Counted from the stretch's first letter, positions 9,651 through 19,419 are shown. The stretch: DNA of 64,000 bases from a beta proteobacterium AAP99 (GCA_001295775.1 LJIA01000018.1:115097-179096), one strand, 5' to 3'. Made by a program: numbers and translations. The notes: a model not told the origin generated them from the letters alone.

Positions 9651-10679
9651 ATGGCCTTGCCCATGAAGCGAAGAGAGTGGCTCAGGCTGGCAGCCGGTGC
9701 GGCGGCTGGACTGAGTGCCGCGGCCGCGCCTCGTTGGGGGCTTGCACAGACCCCAACCGGACCCGAGCAGTTGCGAATCGGCTTTCAGAAATCCGCGGTC
9801 AACCTCGTCATCATCAAAGAGCAGCGCGTGCTCGAGCGCCGTTTGCCAGGCACCCGAGTGAGCTGGGTCGAGTTCCCCGCAGGGCCGCAGCTCTTGGAAG
9901 CGCTGTCTGTAGGCAGTCTGGACTTTGGACTGACGGGGGACGCACCGCCGGTATTCGCACAGGCTGCAGGCAAGGATCTGCTGTACGTCGGGGCAGAGCC
10001 GGCCAAGCCTGAGAGCTCCGCCATCCTCGTGCCTTCAGGCTCACCGCTGCAGAAGCTGTCAGACCTGCGTGGCAAGCGCATCGCTCTGCAGAAGGGGTCG
10101 AGTTCGCATTACCTGCTGGTTCGGGCAGTCGAGCAGGCAGGGCTGGACTGGAAAGACATCAACCCCGTGTACCTGCCGCCAGCAGAGGCGCGCGCCGCCT
10201 TTGAGCGAGGCAGTGTGGACGCCTGGGTGATCTGGGATCCGTTCTACGCCGCGACTGAAATCGCGATTCGCCCAAAGATTCTCGCCACCGGTCGGGGCCT
10301 GAGCGGCAACAACTCTTTTTATCTCGCATCGCGCCCGTTCGCGACTCAATACCCCCAGCTGCTGAGCATCCTCTTCGAAGAACTCACCCGGGCCGATCGA
10401 TTCGTGCAGGAAAACCGGAGGGAAGCGGTGCGATTGATCGCCGAGTTCAGCGGCCTGCCGCAGGAGACCGTGCAGCTGTTCATTTCGCGTCGGCCAGCAT
10501 CGCCTGTCGGTCCTTTGTCTCCCACCACGGTGTTGGATCAGCAGCGCGTGGCCGACGCCTTTCACAAGCTCGATCTCATCCCACGACGGATCGATGTGGC
10601 CCAGATCGTCTGGCAGCCTGGGGCGACCCGGCTGGCATCCGGTCAGGGTACGGGCACGAGCACTGCAATCAGCCGATAG
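9651..10679 (+). CDS. ssuA: Aliphatic sulfonate ABC transporter substrate-binding protein (second copy, Tat-like signal)
   Basis: A 342-residue SsuA-family periplasmic protein. It starts at an ATG 6 bases after AAGGAG. The leader has a twin-arginine-like stretch [15 protein letters not shown] followed by a hydrophobic run and cleavage near GLAQ, suggesting Tat or Sec export. The mature domain matches the preceding copy closely: [49 protein letters not shown] and [13 protein letters not shown]. The two genes look like a tandem duplication followed by divergence; having two binding proteins for one SsuBC transporter would widen the range of sulfonates taken up (inference). Confidence 0.92.
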   Translation: MALPMKRREWLRLAAGAAAGLSAAAAPRWGLAQTPTGPEQLRIGFQKSAVNLVIIKEQRVLERRLPGTRVSWVEFPAGPQLLEALSVGSLDFGLTGDAPPVFAQAAGKDLLYVGAEPAKPESSAILVPSGSPLQKLSDLRGKRIALQKGSSSHYLLVRAVEQAGLDWKDINPVYLPPAEARAAFERGSVDAWVIWDPFYAATEIAIRPKILATGRGLSGNNSFYLASRPFATQYPQLLSILFEELTRADRFVQENRREAVRLIAEFSGLPQETVQLFISRRPASPVGPLSPTTVLDQQRVADAFHKLDLIPRRIDVAQIVWQPGATRLASGQGTGTSTAISR

Positions 10680-10705
10680 ATCTCATAAACCCTCGGAATC
10701 GTGCG

Positions 10706-11887
10706 ATGAGTATCGACAACATCTTCTGGTTTCTGCCGACCCACGGCGACAGCCGCTATCTGGGCACAACTGCCGGCGCCCGTCAGGTGGATCATGCCTA
10801 TCTCAAGCAGATCGCCCAGGCTGCGGATCGACTGGGCTACGACGGCGTGCTGATCCCGACCGGTCGGTCCTGTGAGGACCCCTGGGTCGGCGCTTCCAGC
10901 CTCATCGATGCGACGACGCGCCTGAAGTTTCTCGTGGCGCTGCGCCCGGGCCTGACAACGCCCACGCTGGCTGCGCGCATGTCTGCGACCTTCGATCGTC
11001 TGTCCGGCGGCCGGCTGCTGGTCAATCTGGTAACCGGTGGCGACGCCGGCGAGCTCGAAGGCGACGGGCTCTTTCTTGATCACGCCGAGCGCTATGAGGC
11101 TTCCGCCGAGTTCATCCGCGTCTGGCGCGAGGTGCTGACAGCCAGTCATGAGCTACAGACTGTCAGCTACGCGGGAAAGCACATCCGCGTTCGTGATGCC
11201 AAGTTGCTCTTTCCCCCCGTCCAGACTCCACACCCGCCAGTCTGGTTTGGCGGTTCGTCAGCAGCCGCACACGATCTGGCCGCCGAGCAGGTAGACACCT
11301 ACCTGACTTGGGGCGAGCCGCTGGCCGCTGTCGCAGAGAAAATCGGTGAGGTTCGACGACTCGCCGAGGCGCGAGGGCGCTCGATTCGTTTCGGCATCCG
11401 TTTGCACGTCATCGTGCGCGAGACAGAGCAGGAGGCGTGGGCGGAAGCCGATCGCCTGATCAGTCACCTCACCGACGAGACCGTGGCGCGCGCCCAGGCG
11501 GCGTTCGCCCGGATGGACTCCGTCGGCCAGCAACGCATGGCGGCGCTGCACGGCAACGGCAAAGGGCGCAGCCGCAGTGATCTCGAGATCGCGCCCAACC
11601 TCTGGGCTGGCGTAGGTCTTGTCCGGGGCGGTGCCGGTACGGCACTGGTTGGAAGCCCCGAACAGGTCGCGGCACGGATCAAGGAGTACGCAGAGCTCGG
11701 TGTCGGCTCGTTCATCTTCTCCGGTTACCCACACCTGGAGGAAAGCTATCGCTTCGCTGAGCTTGTGTTTCCCTTGCTGGAGCGGACACAGGCGAATGTC
11801 CCGCAGCCCCTGCCCGGAACGAGTCTCTCCGGCCCGTTCGGGGAAGTCATCGCTAACGGCATCGTCCCTCGCGTGGCACAGAGCTGA
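10706..11887 (+). CDS. ssuD: FMNH2-dependent alkanesulfonate monooxygenase
   Basis: A 393-residue bacterial-luciferase-family enzyme that splits alkanesulfonates into an aldehyde and sulfite with O2 and FMNH2 from SsuE. The N-terminus [18 protein letters not shown] is the SsuD hallmark. Further conserved parts are [52 protein letters not shown] and the late [22 protein letters not shown] loop that closes over the active site. Length fits the family (about 380-390). It lies inside the ssu operon, 5 bases before a VOC-family gene. Confidence 0.95.
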   Translation: MSIDNIFWFLPTHGDSRYLGTTAGARQVDHAYLKQIAQAADRLGYDGVLIPTGRSCEDPWVGASSLIDATTRLKFLVALRPGLTTPTLAARMSATFDRLSGGRLLVNLVTGGDAGELEGDGLFLDHAERYEASAEFIRVWREVLTASHELQTVSYAGKHIRVRDAKLLFPPVQTPHPPVWFGGSSAAAHDLAAEQVDTYLTWGEPLAAVAEKIGEVRRLAEARGRSIRFGIRLHVIVRETEQEAWAEADRLISHLTDETVARAQAAFARMDSVGQQRMAALHGNGKGRSRSDLEIAPNLWAGVGLVRGGAGTALVGSPEQVAARIKEYAELGVGSFIFSGYPHLEESYRFAELVFPLLERTQANVPQPLPGTSLSGPFGEVIANGIVPRVAQS

Positions 11888-11892
11888 CACCC

Positions 11893-12270
11893 ATGAGCGT
11901 CCAGAGACTTCACCACGTGCAGCTTGCTGTGCCGCGCAAGCTTGTCGCCGCCCAGCGGCGATTCTATGGAGAGCTGATCGGCCTGACAGTCCACGCCGAG
12001 GGCGCCACGGAAGACCATCTGCGGATCGGTACCGAAGGGGGGCGAATCGATCTGGTGTCGACAGACGCCGCCGGCTCTCCGGCGCTGGACGCGCACATCG
12101 CCCTGGAAGTCGATGACTTCCGGTCGGTGAGACAGCGTTTGACCGCAGCCGGCCTCGCGATTGATGAAACGCGCCCCCTGCCCGGCTATCTGCGGCTCTA
12201 CGTCGTGGATCCTGCCGGCCATCGCATCGAGATCCTGCAAGCCCTTCCCGGCTCGGAGCTATCGCCATGA
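11893..12270 (+). CDS. VOC (glyoxalase/bleomycin-resistance fold) family protein in the ssu operon
   Basis: A 125-residue single-domain protein. The start RLHHVQLAVPRKLVAAQRRFYGELIGL is the typical first beta-alpha-beta unit of vicinal-oxygen-chelate proteins. HIALEVDDF and LPGYLRLYVVDPAGHRIEILQ form the second unit. Metal-ligand candidates are the first His of HHVQLAV, the His of HIALEV and the Glu of RIEIL. The gene lies between ssuD and ssuC, starting 5 bases after ssuD and overlapping the ssuC start by 4 bases, so it is made together with the sulfonate system. A VOC gene is not part of the classical ssuEADCB set; it may act on the aldehyde or sulfite product or protect against a by-product, but no specific reaction can be assigned. 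Confidence 0.82.
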   Translation: MSVQRLHHVQLAVPRKLVAAQRRFYGELIGLTVHAEGATEDHLRIGTEGGRIDLVSTDAAGSPALDAHIALEVDDFRSVRQRLTAAGLAIDETRPLPGYLRLYVVDPAGHRIEILQALPGSELSP

Positions 12271-13151
12271 GTGCTACACCGACACAGATCAATGCCAGCA
12301 ATCGCCCGACAGGAGAATTGGTGGGCGAGGCGCTGAACTGGCCTGGCTGGGCCGGTACCGCGCACACGCTGTTCGCCTGGAGCCACCGCCTGGTGCCGTG
12401 GATCGTTCCGGCGCTTTTGATTCTCGCGTGGCAGATCGCGTCGCAGTCCGGATGGCTATCCAGCCGTGTGCTGCCCGCACCGGTCGATGTGCTTTCGGCG
12501 TTTTGGAACCTTACGACCTCGGGAGAGCTGCTCAAGCACGTGAAGGTCAGCGCAGCCCGAGCGTTTGCCGGCCTGGCAATCGGCGGCGGCCTCGGCCTTG
12601 TGGCCGGCTTGTTGACGGGCACCTTCCGTTCGGCTGAAGCACTGCTCGACTCCACCATCCAGATGGTGCGCAACATCCCGGCACTTGCCCTGATCCCCCT
12701 GGTGATCCTCTGGTTTGGCATCGATGAAGGCGCCAAGCTCTTTCTGATTGCAGTTGCAACCTTCTTCCCGGTGTACATCAATACACACCACGGCATCCGT
12801 AATGTGGATGCCGGATTGATCGAGATGGCCAAGAGCTACGGACTGCGCGGCTGGGCGCTCTATCGGGAGGTCATTCTGCCGGGTGCATTGCCGTCGATCC
12901 TTGTGGGTGTGCGTTTTTCCCTCGGACTGATGTGGGTGATCCTGATCGTGGCCGAGACCATCTCGGCGCAGGCGGGCATCGGCTACATGACCATGAACGC
13001 ACGGGAGTTCCTGCAAACCGATGTTGTCCTTGTAGGCATCCTGCTCTATGCCCTACTTGGCAAGCTCGCCGACTTACTTGCCAAGGCGCTGGAGCGCCGC
13101 TGGTTGCGCTGGCACCCGGGTTACCAAGGATCGGGCGCGGTGACGCCTTAG
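12267..13151 (+). CDS. ssuC: Aliphatic sulfonate ABC transporter permease
   Basis: A 294-residue inner-membrane permease of the SsuC/TauC family. After a cytoplasmic N-terminus of about 45 residues come hydrophobic helices (for example [16 protein letters not shown]) and the family signature [15 protein letters not shown]. The EAA-type loop that contacts SsuB lies in [29 protein letters not shown], followed by [22 protein letters not shown]. The start overlaps the VOC stop in an ATGA arrangement. It should form a dimer that works with SsuB and one or both SsuA proteins. Confidence 0.94.
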   Translation: MSATPTQINASNRPTGELVGEALNWPGWAGTAHTLFAWSHRLVPWIVPALLILAWQIASQSGWLSSRVLPAPVDVLSAFWNLTTSGELLKHVKVSAARAFAGLAIGGGLGLVAGLLTGTFRSAEALLDSTIQMVRNIPALALIPLVILWFGIDEGAKLFLIAVATFFPVYINTHHGIRNVDAGLIEMAKSYGLRGWALYREVILPGALPSILVGVRFSLGLMWVILIVAETISAQAGIGYMTMNAREFLQTDVVLVGILLYALLGKLADLLAKALERRWLRWHPGYQGSGAVTP

Positions 13152-13183
13152 GATCGAAGATCGGTAGGGGAAGGAGTATTGCA

Positions 13184-13999
13184 ATGAGTGTCGTCCAAGC
13201 AGCGCACGGCCTAGCGATCCGGATTCGTGGTCTCGGCAAGCGATTTGGCATGCGGGAGGTATTGCGAGAGGTCAATCTTGAGATCGCGCCTGGCGAGTTT
13301 GTGGCGATCGTGGGACGCAGTGGCTGTGGAAAGAGCACGCTTCTGCGCCTGCTTGCAGGGCTCGATCAACCCAGTTCAGGATCCATTGAGACCGAGTCGA
13401 ATGGCATCGGTGACACCTCCTCAGAGGTGCGCATCATGTTCCAAGACGCACGCCTTCTGCCTTGGCGCAGCGTGGTCGACAACGTCGCGATTGGCCTGCA
13501 ACGGTTCAAACACGGCCAGGCTGTCGAACAGCTACTCGGTCAAGTCGGCCTGGCGGACCGCGGCCATGATTGGCCGAGCAAGCTGTCGGGCGGGCAGCGG
13601 CAGCGGGTATCGCTGGCGAGAGCGCTGGTACACCACCCCCAGCTGTTGCTGCTCGATGAGCCCCTTGGGGCGCTCGATGCCCTGACTCGGATCGAGATGC
13701 AGACGCTGATTGAACGCATCTGGCAGCAGCGCGGCTTCACCGCAGTCCTTGTGACCCATGACATCGCGGAGGCTGTGAGCCTCGCAGACCGCGTGATCCT
13801 CATTGAAGATGGTCGCCTCGCAGCCCAGTGGCGCATTCCCATCGCTAGGCCGCGTGACCGGGGGCTACCCGAGCTCGCACGCCTGGAGGCAGACGTGCTC
13901 CAGCGTGTACTGGGAGCCGAGCATGGCAGTGTGCATCGAACCCCGCCTGAGCAGCAGGAGACGCGAGAACTTGCAGATCTCATCGGCATTGGCGGATAG
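13184..13999 (+). CDS. ssuB: Aliphatic sulfonate ABC transporter ATP-binding protein
   Basis: A 271-residue ABC ATPase. Walker A is GRSGCGKST at about residues 44-52, the signature motif [15 protein letters not shown] is near 133, Walker [13 protein letters not shown] follows, and the H-loop is [21 protein letters not shown] is the SsuB/TauB-type Q-loop. ATG 13184 follows AAGGAG about 9 bases upstream. The gene begins 32 bases after ssuC. It energises sulfonate import. Confidence 0.94.
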   Translation: MSVVQAAHGLAIRIRGLGKRFGMREVLREVNLEIAPGEFVAIVGRSGCGKSTLLRLLAGLDQPSSGSIETESNGIGDTSSEVRIMFQDARLLPWRSVVDNVAIGLQRFKHGQAVEQLLGQVGLADRGHDWPSKLSGGQRQRVSLARALVHHPQLLLLDEPLGALDALTRIEMQTLIERIWQQRGFTAVLVTHDIAEAVSLADRVILIEDGRLAAQWRIPIARPRDRGLPELARLEADVLQRVLGAEHGSVHRTPPEQQETRELADLIGIGG

Positions 14000-14062
14000 T
14001 TCGCGGAGCGGCCGACGCGATTGCCGCCGTATCACGCTTGCACATCACAGGAACGACCCGCC

Positions 14063-14899
14063 ATGACACAGCTCGCGCCTGCATCCTTCTCACCGGCTCA
14101 ATCTGTGCCAACTCAGGCGCCCGGCATTCGGAGGTTCATCGACAAGTTGGGTGCGGCCGAAGACGCCTCCTTGCAGCTGGACCCCGCGGGGCGCGTCGTC
14201 AGCCGATTCTTCAATTGTGAGATCGCCACGGCCTTTCAGGGAATTCATGGCGCGCAGAACGGCGTGGTCGCGTGGCAGGCCTTTGCCCGAGTCCGCGGCG
14301 CAGATGACAGTCATGATCTCTCACCTTGGCGACTGTTTGCCCGCGCCGCCAGCGATGAGGATCTCGTGGCCATGGATCGGCGCTGCCGCCTGGTTCACGC
14401 CCTCAACTTCTTCCGCCTTGCCGAAGCAGCAACGCTGGGCGACCTGCACCTCTGCGTTCATGATCGGCTGCTTTCTGCGGTCAGCAGCGATCATGGCCGC
14501 GCCTACCGGCGAGTCCTCGACAGCCTTGGTGTCGATCATCGTCGGATCGTGATCGAATTGCCCGCACTCCCCGTCGGCAATGAGTATGTGCTGGCCCAGG
14601 TGGCTGCGAGCTACCGGCTCAACGGGTTCCGCATTGCGCTCAACCCCGTGATCGACGCGCAGCTGGGGAGCTTGCTGAACCGGATCCGGGTCGATGCGGT
14701 CAAGGTCAACGCGCAGGATCTACCGAACTGGCATGGAGCAGGCATTGAAGCCGCACGAAGCGCCGTAGCCGACGGCACGCGCCTGATCGCAAAGCGTGTC
14801 GAGACCGAGCAGCAACGACAGTTCGCGATCGAGGCAGGAGCTACCCATCTGCAGGGCTACTTGATGGGCCACCCGGAGCCGGGTATCCCGAATCCCTGA
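14063..14899 (+). CDS. Degenerate EAL-domain protein at the end of the ssu operon
   Basis: A 278-residue protein that follows the fold plan of c-di-GMP phosphodiesterases (EAL domains) but has lost most catalytic residues. The EAL/ExLxR signature is replaced by VVAWQAFARVR. The metal-binding Asn strand reads LHLCVHDRLL, and the DDFGTG loop reads ALNPVIDAQ. The IELP glutamate, the AVKVNA lysine and the end pattern AKRVETEQQ...HLQGYLMGHPEP remain. It is therefore probably not a phosphodiesterase; sensing or protein binding is more likely. It begins 63 bases after ssuB, with AGGA about 11 bases before the ATG, and precedes the second sulfate-binding protein, which suggests a sulfur-linked role. 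Its actual function is unknown. Confidence 0.8.
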   Translation: MTQLAPASFSPAQSVPTQAPGIRRFIDKLGAAEDASLQLDPAGRVVSRFFNCEIATAFQGIHGAQNGVVAWQAFARVRGADDSHDLSPWRLFARAASDEDLVAMDRRCRLVHALNFFRLAEAATLGDLHLCVHDRLLSAVSSDHGRAYRRVLDSLGVDHRRIVIELPALPVGNEYVLAQVAASYRLNGFRIALNPVIDAQLGSLLNRIRVDAVKVNAQDLPNWHGAGIEAARSAVADGTRLIAKRVETEQQRQFAIEAGATHLQGYLMGHPEPGIPNP

Positions 14900-14951
14900 A
14901 TATGCATGTGCGCGCCGGGCTCGATAGACCGGTGCAGGCTTGGCCAACATT

Positions 14952-14975
14952 CGGTCTGTAGCCCGCTTCAGACCG
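14952..14975 (+). promoter_or_regulatory. Hairpin immediately before the second sbp start codon
   Basis: cggtctg (14952-14958) and cagaccg (14969-14975) can pair over 7 bases around a 10-nt loop and end 4 bases before the ATG at 14980. In mRNA this would cover the position where a ribosome binding site is expected; only a weak GAG is visible there. It may dampen or control translation. Whether it folds is not tested. Confidence 0.35.
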
Positions 14976-14979
14976 AGTC

Positions 14980-16002
14980 ATGACTTCATTTGCACCCCGC
15001 CGACTTCTTGCTGCCACGCTGTTCGTGCTTGGCAGCACCGCGCTTGTACCCCTTGCAGCCGCACAGACCACGCTGCTGAACGTCAGCTATGACGTGATGC
15101 GCGACTTCTACAAGGATCTCAATCCCGCCTTTGCCAAGTTCTGGAAGGACAAGACCGGGGAGACGATCACCATCAATACGAGCCACGGGGGCTCAAGCCG
15201 TCAGGCGCGGGCCGTGGCCGACGGACTGGAAGCCGACGTGATCTCGATGAACCAGTCCACCGACATCGATCTGCTCGCCCAGCGTGGAGGTCTCGTGCCC
15301 GCCGACTGGGCCAAGCGCCTGCCGAACGCCTCAGTGCCCTTCACCAGCGCGACGGTCTTCCTGGTCCGCAAGGGCAACCCGAAGTCCATCCGTGACTGGA
15401 ATGACCTCGTCAAGCCGGGTGTTCAGGTGATCGTGCCCAACCCCAAGACCTCGGGCAATGGCCGCTACACCTACCTGAGCGCCTGGCTTTACGCACAGCG
15501 TCAGCCCGGTGGCAATGAGGCCCGGGCTCGAGAGTTTGTGTCCGCACTGTTCAAGAACGTGCCGGTGCTGGACACCGGTGGCCGCGGGGCAACCAGCACC
15601 TTCATGCAACGAAGCATTGGCGACGTGCTCGTCACCTTTGAGCAGGAGGCCGAGCTGATCGCGCGCGAATTCGGCCGCGGTGACTACGAGGTGGTCTATC
15701 CGTCGATTGCGGTTGCTGTCGAGCCGCCTGTGGCCATCGTGGACAAGGTGGTGGACAAGAAGGGTACGCGCAAGCAGGCACAGGCGTATCTGGAGTTCCT
15801 GTACAGCGCGCAGGGGCAGGAAATCGCCGCGCAGAACTACCTGCGCCCGCGCGACCCGGCGCTGCTCAAGAAGTACGAGAAGCAGTTCCCGCCCGTGAAT
15901 CTGGTGAGTGTGCAGGCGGCCTTCGGCGGCTGGGATGCCGCCCAGAAGGCGCACTTCAATGACGGTGCGCTCTTCGACCAGATCTACAGCGCAGCACGCT
16001 GA
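14980..16002 (+). CDS. sbp: Sulfate ABC transporter periplasmic substrate-binding protein (second copy)
   Basis: A 340-residue Sbp-family protein with a clear signal peptide (RRLLAATLFVLGSTALVPLAAAQ). The mature start [19 protein letters not shown], the loop NTSHGGSSRQARAVADG and the segment VPNPKTSGNGRYTYLSAWLYA match the sulfate-binding site pattern. The end GGWDAAQKAHFNDGALFDQIY is nearly the same as in the first copy at 6617, showing common descent. It is followed after 13 bases by cysT, so this copy is the likely main partner of the CysTWA transporter. Confidence 0.95.
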   Translation: MTSFAPRRLLAATLFVLGSTALVPLAAAQTTLLNVSYDVMRDFYKDLNPAFAKFWKDKTGETITINTSHGGSSRQARAVADGLEADVISMNQSTDIDLLAQRGGLVPADWAKRLPNASVPFTSATVFLVRKGNPKSIRDWNDLVKPGVQVIVPNPKTSGNGRYTYLSAWLYAQRQPGGNEARAREFVSALFKNVPVLDTGGRGATSTFMQRSIGDVLVTFEQEAELIAREFGRGDYEVVYPSIAVAVEPPVAIVDKVVDKKGTRKQAQAYLEFLYSAQGQEIAAQNYLRPRDPALLKKYEKQFPPVNLVSVQAAFGGWDAAQKAHFNDGALFDQIYSAAR

Positions 16003-16015
16003 CAGCCAGACTGAC

Positions 16016-16879
16016 ATGAGCGCCATTGCCCTTCCAGCCTCCAAACGACCGAGGGCCGCCCGCACAGCCAAGCGGGTGCTGCCAGGGTTCGGTCTGTCTT
16101 TCGGTTACACGCTGTTCTATCTGGGCCTGATCGTCCTGATTCCGCTCTCGGCGCTGCTGTTCAAAACGCTGAGCCTCACGTGGGCACAGTTCTGGGACGT
16201 CATCACGGCGCCCCAGGTGGTGGCCAGCTACCGGCTTACGTTTGGCGCGAGCTTCCTCGCCGCCACGGTGAATGCGGTATTCGGCCTCGTCATCGCATGG
16301 GTGTTGGTGCGCTACGAATTCCCCGGCAAGAAGATCGTCGATGCGCTCGTGGATCTCCCTTTTGCGCTACCCACTGCGGTGGCGGGCATTTCGCTGGCTG
16401 CCCTATGGGCGCCCAACGGCTGGCTGGGTCAATGGTTCGACTTCAAGATCGCGTTCACGCCCATCGGCGTGGTGATTGCCCTGATCTTCATCGGCCTGCC
16501 CTTTGTGGTGCGGACCGTGCAGCCCGTGCTTGAAGAGGCTGAGAAAGAGCTTGAGGAAGCCGCAGCCAGTCTTGGGGCAGATCGCCTACAGACCTTTGTC
16601 CGCGTGATCTTCCCCTCAATCGTGCCGGCGCTGCTGACGGGCTTCACGCTCGCGTTCGCCCGCGCCATCGGCGAGTACGGCAGCGTGATCTTCATCGCCG
16701 GCAACATGCCCTTCGTATCCGAGATCACCCCGCTGCTGATCATCACCAAGCTGGAGCAGTACGACTACGCCGGTGCGACGGCCATTGCCATCAGCATGTT
16801 GGTCATCTCCTTTGCGCTGATCCTCGCCATCAACCTGCTGCAGGCCTGGCAGCGCCGCCGCAATGGACAACTCAAATGA
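16016..16879 (+). CDS. cysT: Sulfate/thiosulfate ABC transporter permease CysT
   Basis: A 287-residue inner-membrane protein with about six hydrophobic helices, of the CysT (CysU) family. LPGFGLSFGYTLFYLGLIVLIPL is the first helix. VDLPFALPTAVAGISLAALW and EEAAASLGADRLQTFVRVIFPS (the EAA loop that docks on CysA) are typical of molybdate/sulfate permeases. ATG 16016 lies 13 bases after the sbp stop; the upstream frame extension overlaps sbp and is not used. The stop overlaps the cysW start by 4 bases. Confidence 0.95.
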   Translation: MSAIALPASKRPRAARTAKRVLPGFGLSFGYTLFYLGLIVLIPLSALLFKTLSLTWAQFWDVITAPQVVASYRLTFGASFLAATVNAVFGLVIAWVLVRYEFPGKKIVDALVDLPFALPTAVAGISLAALWAPNGWLGQWFDFKIAFTPIGVVIALIFIGLPFVVRTVQPVLEEAEKELEEAAASLGADRLQTFVRVIFPSIVPALLTGFTLAFARAIGEYGSVIFIAGNMPFVSEITPLLIITKLEQYDYAGATAIAISMLVISFALILAINLLQAWQRRRNGQLK

Positions 16880-17802
16880 GCAGCGCCACCCTGAACCGTA
16901 AGCTGAGTGAGCCGCGTTGGGTGCGCTACACCCTGATCGGCATCGCGCTGGCGTTCCTCACGCTGTTTCTCGTGATGCCGCTGGTCATCGTCTTCTATGA
17001 GGCGCTGGCCAAGGGCGCAGAAGTGTTTGTGGCTTCGCTCACGGAGCCCGACGCGGCGCATGCCATCAAGCTCACACTCACCGTGGCGGCGATTGCCGTG
17101 CCCTTGAATCTCGTATTCGGCTTGGCCGCCGCATGGGCGATCACCAAGTTCGAGTTCCGCGGCAAGCAGTTCCTCATCACCCTGATCGATCTGCCGTTCT
17201 CGGTGTCTCCGGTGGTGGCCGGCCTCATCTATGTGCTGGTGTTCGGCCGTCAGGGCTGGTTCGGTCCCTGGCTGGCAGAGCACGATCTGAAGATCATCTT
17301 CGCGGTGCCGGGCATGGTGCTGGCCACTGTGTTCGTGACCTTCCCCTTCGTGGCGCGCGAACTCATCCCGCTGATGCAGACCCAGGGGACTGAAGAGGAG
17401 CAGGCCGCGCTGGTGCTGGGCGCGAATGGCTGGCAGATCTTCTGGCGCGTCACTCTGCCCAATGTGAAGTGGGCGCTGCTGTACGGCGTGATCCTGTGCA
17501 ACGCCCGCGCGATGGGGGAGTTCGGTGCAGTCAGTGTCGTGTCGGGCCACATTCGTGGCCAGACCAACACCATCCCGCTGCACGTGGAGATTCTCTACAA
17601 CGAATACCAGTTCACGGCGTCCTTCGCTGTGGCCTCGATTCTGGCGCTGCTGGCCATCGTCACGCTGGTGCTCAAGAGCATCGTCGAATGGCGTGCCGAG
17701 CGCGAACGCCATGCGGCCGATCTGCCCATGGAGCGGCCCGATGCATTCAATCCACCCAAGCCCCCCGTCCAGGCAGCGCTGCGTCCGGCGGCTGCGGAGT
17801 AA
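16876..17802 (+). CDS. cysW: Sulfate ABC transporter permease CysW
   Basis: A 308-residue permease, partner of CysT. Family marks are LFLVMPLVIVFYEALAKG, ITLIDLPFSVSPVVAGLIYVLVFG, the EAA-type loop EEQAALVLGANGWQIFWRVTLPN and ARAMGEFGAVSVVSGHI. The C-terminal tail of about 40 residues after the last helix is charged and proline-rich. ATGA overlap with cysT and a 3-base gap to cysA show tight operon coupling. Confidence 0.95.
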   Translation: MSSATLNRKLSEPRWVRYTLIGIALAFLTLFLVMPLVIVFYEALAKGAEVFVASLTEPDAAHAIKLTLTVAAIAVPLNLVFGLAAAWAITKFEFRGKQFLITLIDLPFSVSPVVAGLIYVLVFGRQGWFGPWLAEHDLKIIFAVPGMVLATVFVTFPFVARELIPLMQTQGTEEEQAALVLGANGWQIFWRVTLPNVKWALLYGVILCNARAMGEFGAVSVVSGHIRGQTNTIPLHVEILYNEYQFTASFAVASILALLAIVTLVLKSIVEWRAERERHAADLPMERPDAFNPPKPPVQAALRPAAAE

Positions 17803-17805
17803 GCC

Positions 17806-18894
17806 ATGAGCATTGCAGTTCAAAACGTGTCCAAGCGCTTCGGCGACTTTCATGCCCTGCGCGATGTCGATCTCGAGATCCAGTCAGGCGAGCTGGTGGC
17901 GCTGCTGGGGCCTTCAGGCTGCGGCAAGACCACCTTGCTGCGCATCATCGCGGGGCTGGAGGGCGCAGACACCGGCAGCATCCTGTTCTCCGGCGAGGAT
18001 GCGACCGACCTGCATGTGCGCGAGCGCAATGTGGGCTTCGTGTTTCAGCACTACGCGCTGTTTCGTCACATGACTGTGTTCGAGAACGTCGCCTTCGGTC
18101 TGCGTGTCAAGCCGCGCGGCAAGCGGCCCAGCGAGGCACAGATCAAGGACAAGGTGCACGACCTGCTGAAGCTTGTGCAACTCGACTGGCTGGCGGACCG
18201 GTTTCCTGCTCAGCTCTCCGGCGGGCAGCGCCAGCGCATTGCGCTGGCCCGCGCGCTGGCTGTGGAACCCAAAGTCCTGCTGCTCGATGAGCCGTTCGGT
18301 GCACTGGACGCCAAGGTGCGCAAGGAGCTGCGCCGCTGGCTGCGCCGCCTGCACGACGAGCTGCACGTCACCAGCGTCTTTGTCACGCACGACCAGGACG
18401 AAGCACTTGAAGTGGCTGATCGCGTGGTGCTCATGAATGCCGGGCGGATCGAGCAGGTTGGCACGCCGGCCGAAGTTTGGTCGGCGCCCGCCAACCCCTT
18501 TGTCTACGGGTTCCTGGGCGATGTGAACCGCTTCCCCGCACAGGTAGATGCGCAGGGCGCGACTGTGCTGGGCGTGTCGGTGGTCGCACCAGGCGTCGCG
18601 GATCACGGCGTCATCGATCGTGCAGGCAACGGCCCCCAGACCGCCGTGGCCTTCGTGCGACCTCACGAGCTGCTGGTCGAGCCGCACGTGCAGGGCGCCC
18701 CCGGTCTGCCGGTGCGTCTGATTCGCTCACGTCAGGCGGGCGCTTTGGTGGTGCTGGAGCTTGCAGCCGATGCCGGGCCGGAGCATGTGGAAGCGCAGAT
18801 CGGCATCGACGAGTTTCAGCGCCTGAACCCGCAGCCCGGTCAGCTGCTGCTCGCGCGGCCGCGCCAGGCGCGGGTCTTCCTTGAGGCGGCGTAG
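17806..18894 (+). CDS. cysA: Sulfate/thiosulfate ABC transporter ATP-binding protein CysA
   Basis: A 362-residue ATPase of the CysA family. Walker [10 protein letters not shown] is at about residue 35, the signature [15 protein letters not shown] at about 137, Walker [29 protein letters not shown] at about 158, and the H-loop is [15 protein letters not shown]. The last 120 residues form the TOBE-like regulatory domain ([13 protein letters not shown]). It powers import through CysT-CysW. The rhodanese gene follows after 3 bases. Confidence 0.95.
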   Translation: MSIAVQNVSKRFGDFHALRDVDLEIQSGELVALLGPSGCGKTTLLRIIAGLEGADTGSILFSGEDATDLHVRERNVGFVFQHYALFRHMTVFENVAFGLRVKPRGKRPSEAQIKDKVHDLLKLVQLDWLADRFPAQLSGGQRQRIALARALAVEPKVLLLDEPFGALDAKVRKELRRWLRRLHDELHVTSVFVTHDQDEALEVADRVVLMNAGRIEQVGTPAEVWSAPANPFVYGFLGDVNRFPAQVDAQGATVLGVSVVAPGVADHGVIDRAGNGPQTAVAFVRPHELLVEPHVQGAPGLPVRLIRSRQAGALVVLELAADAGPEHVEAQIGIDEFQRLNPQPGQLLLARPRQARVFLEAA

Positions 18895-18897
18895 ATC

Positions 18898-19419
18898 ATG
18901 AGCAGCATCCCGACCCCTCACACCGCTGAACCGGATGCATCCGCTGCAGCTGGCGTGCGCGATGCACTCGATGCAAAGGCCGATGCGCTCTTTGCGAAGG
19001 CGGCCGAGCGTCGCGCACAGCTCGAACTGCAGTACGCCGGTGCCGTCACCCCGCCAGAGGCCTGGCACCTTGCGTCCAGTGGCCATGCGCTCATCGTCGA
19101 CGTGCGCACCCATGCAGAGTGGAACTACGTGGGCCGGCTACCGGATGTGCCGCTGATCTCCTGGCGGATCTATCCCGACAATCGCGTCAACGACGGCTTT
19201 CTCGACGAACTAGGGCAACGCGTGCCGCGGGATCGGCCTGTGCTGTTTCTGTGCCGCAGCGGCTTGCGCTCCCACGCGGCTGCGCAGGCCGCCACCGAGG
19301 CGGGCTGGCAGGCCGCATACAACATCCTCGAGGGCTTCGAAGGCGATCTGGACGACGCCGGGCAGCGCGGGCGGCGCAACGGCTGGCGCCTGCATGGTCT
19401 GCCATGGGTGCAGAGCTGA
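18898..19419 (+). CDS. Rhodanese-like domain protein downstream of cysA
   Basis: A 173-residue cytoplasmic protein: a charged, Ala-rich N-terminal helix of about 50 residues, then a rhodanese domain. The active-site loop is FLCRSGLRSH with Cys119 as the expected persulfide carrier; LIVDVRTHAEWNYVGR is the usual rhodanese entry motif. It ends ILEGFEGDLDD...NGWRLHGLPW, a signature shared with the second rhodanese at 55423. The 3-base spacing after cysA places it in the sulfate transport operon; a role in handling reduced sulfur such as sulfite, thiosulfate or persulfide is plausible but not proven. Confidence 0.87.
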   Translation: MSSIPTPHTAEPDASAAAGVRDALDAKADALFAKAAERRAQLELQYAGAVTPPEAWHLASSGHALIVDVRTHAEWNYVGRLPDVPLISWRIYPDNRVNDGFLDELGQRVPRDRPVLFLCRSGLRSHAAAQAATEAGWQAAYNILEGFEGDLDDAGQRGRRNGWRLHGLPWVQS

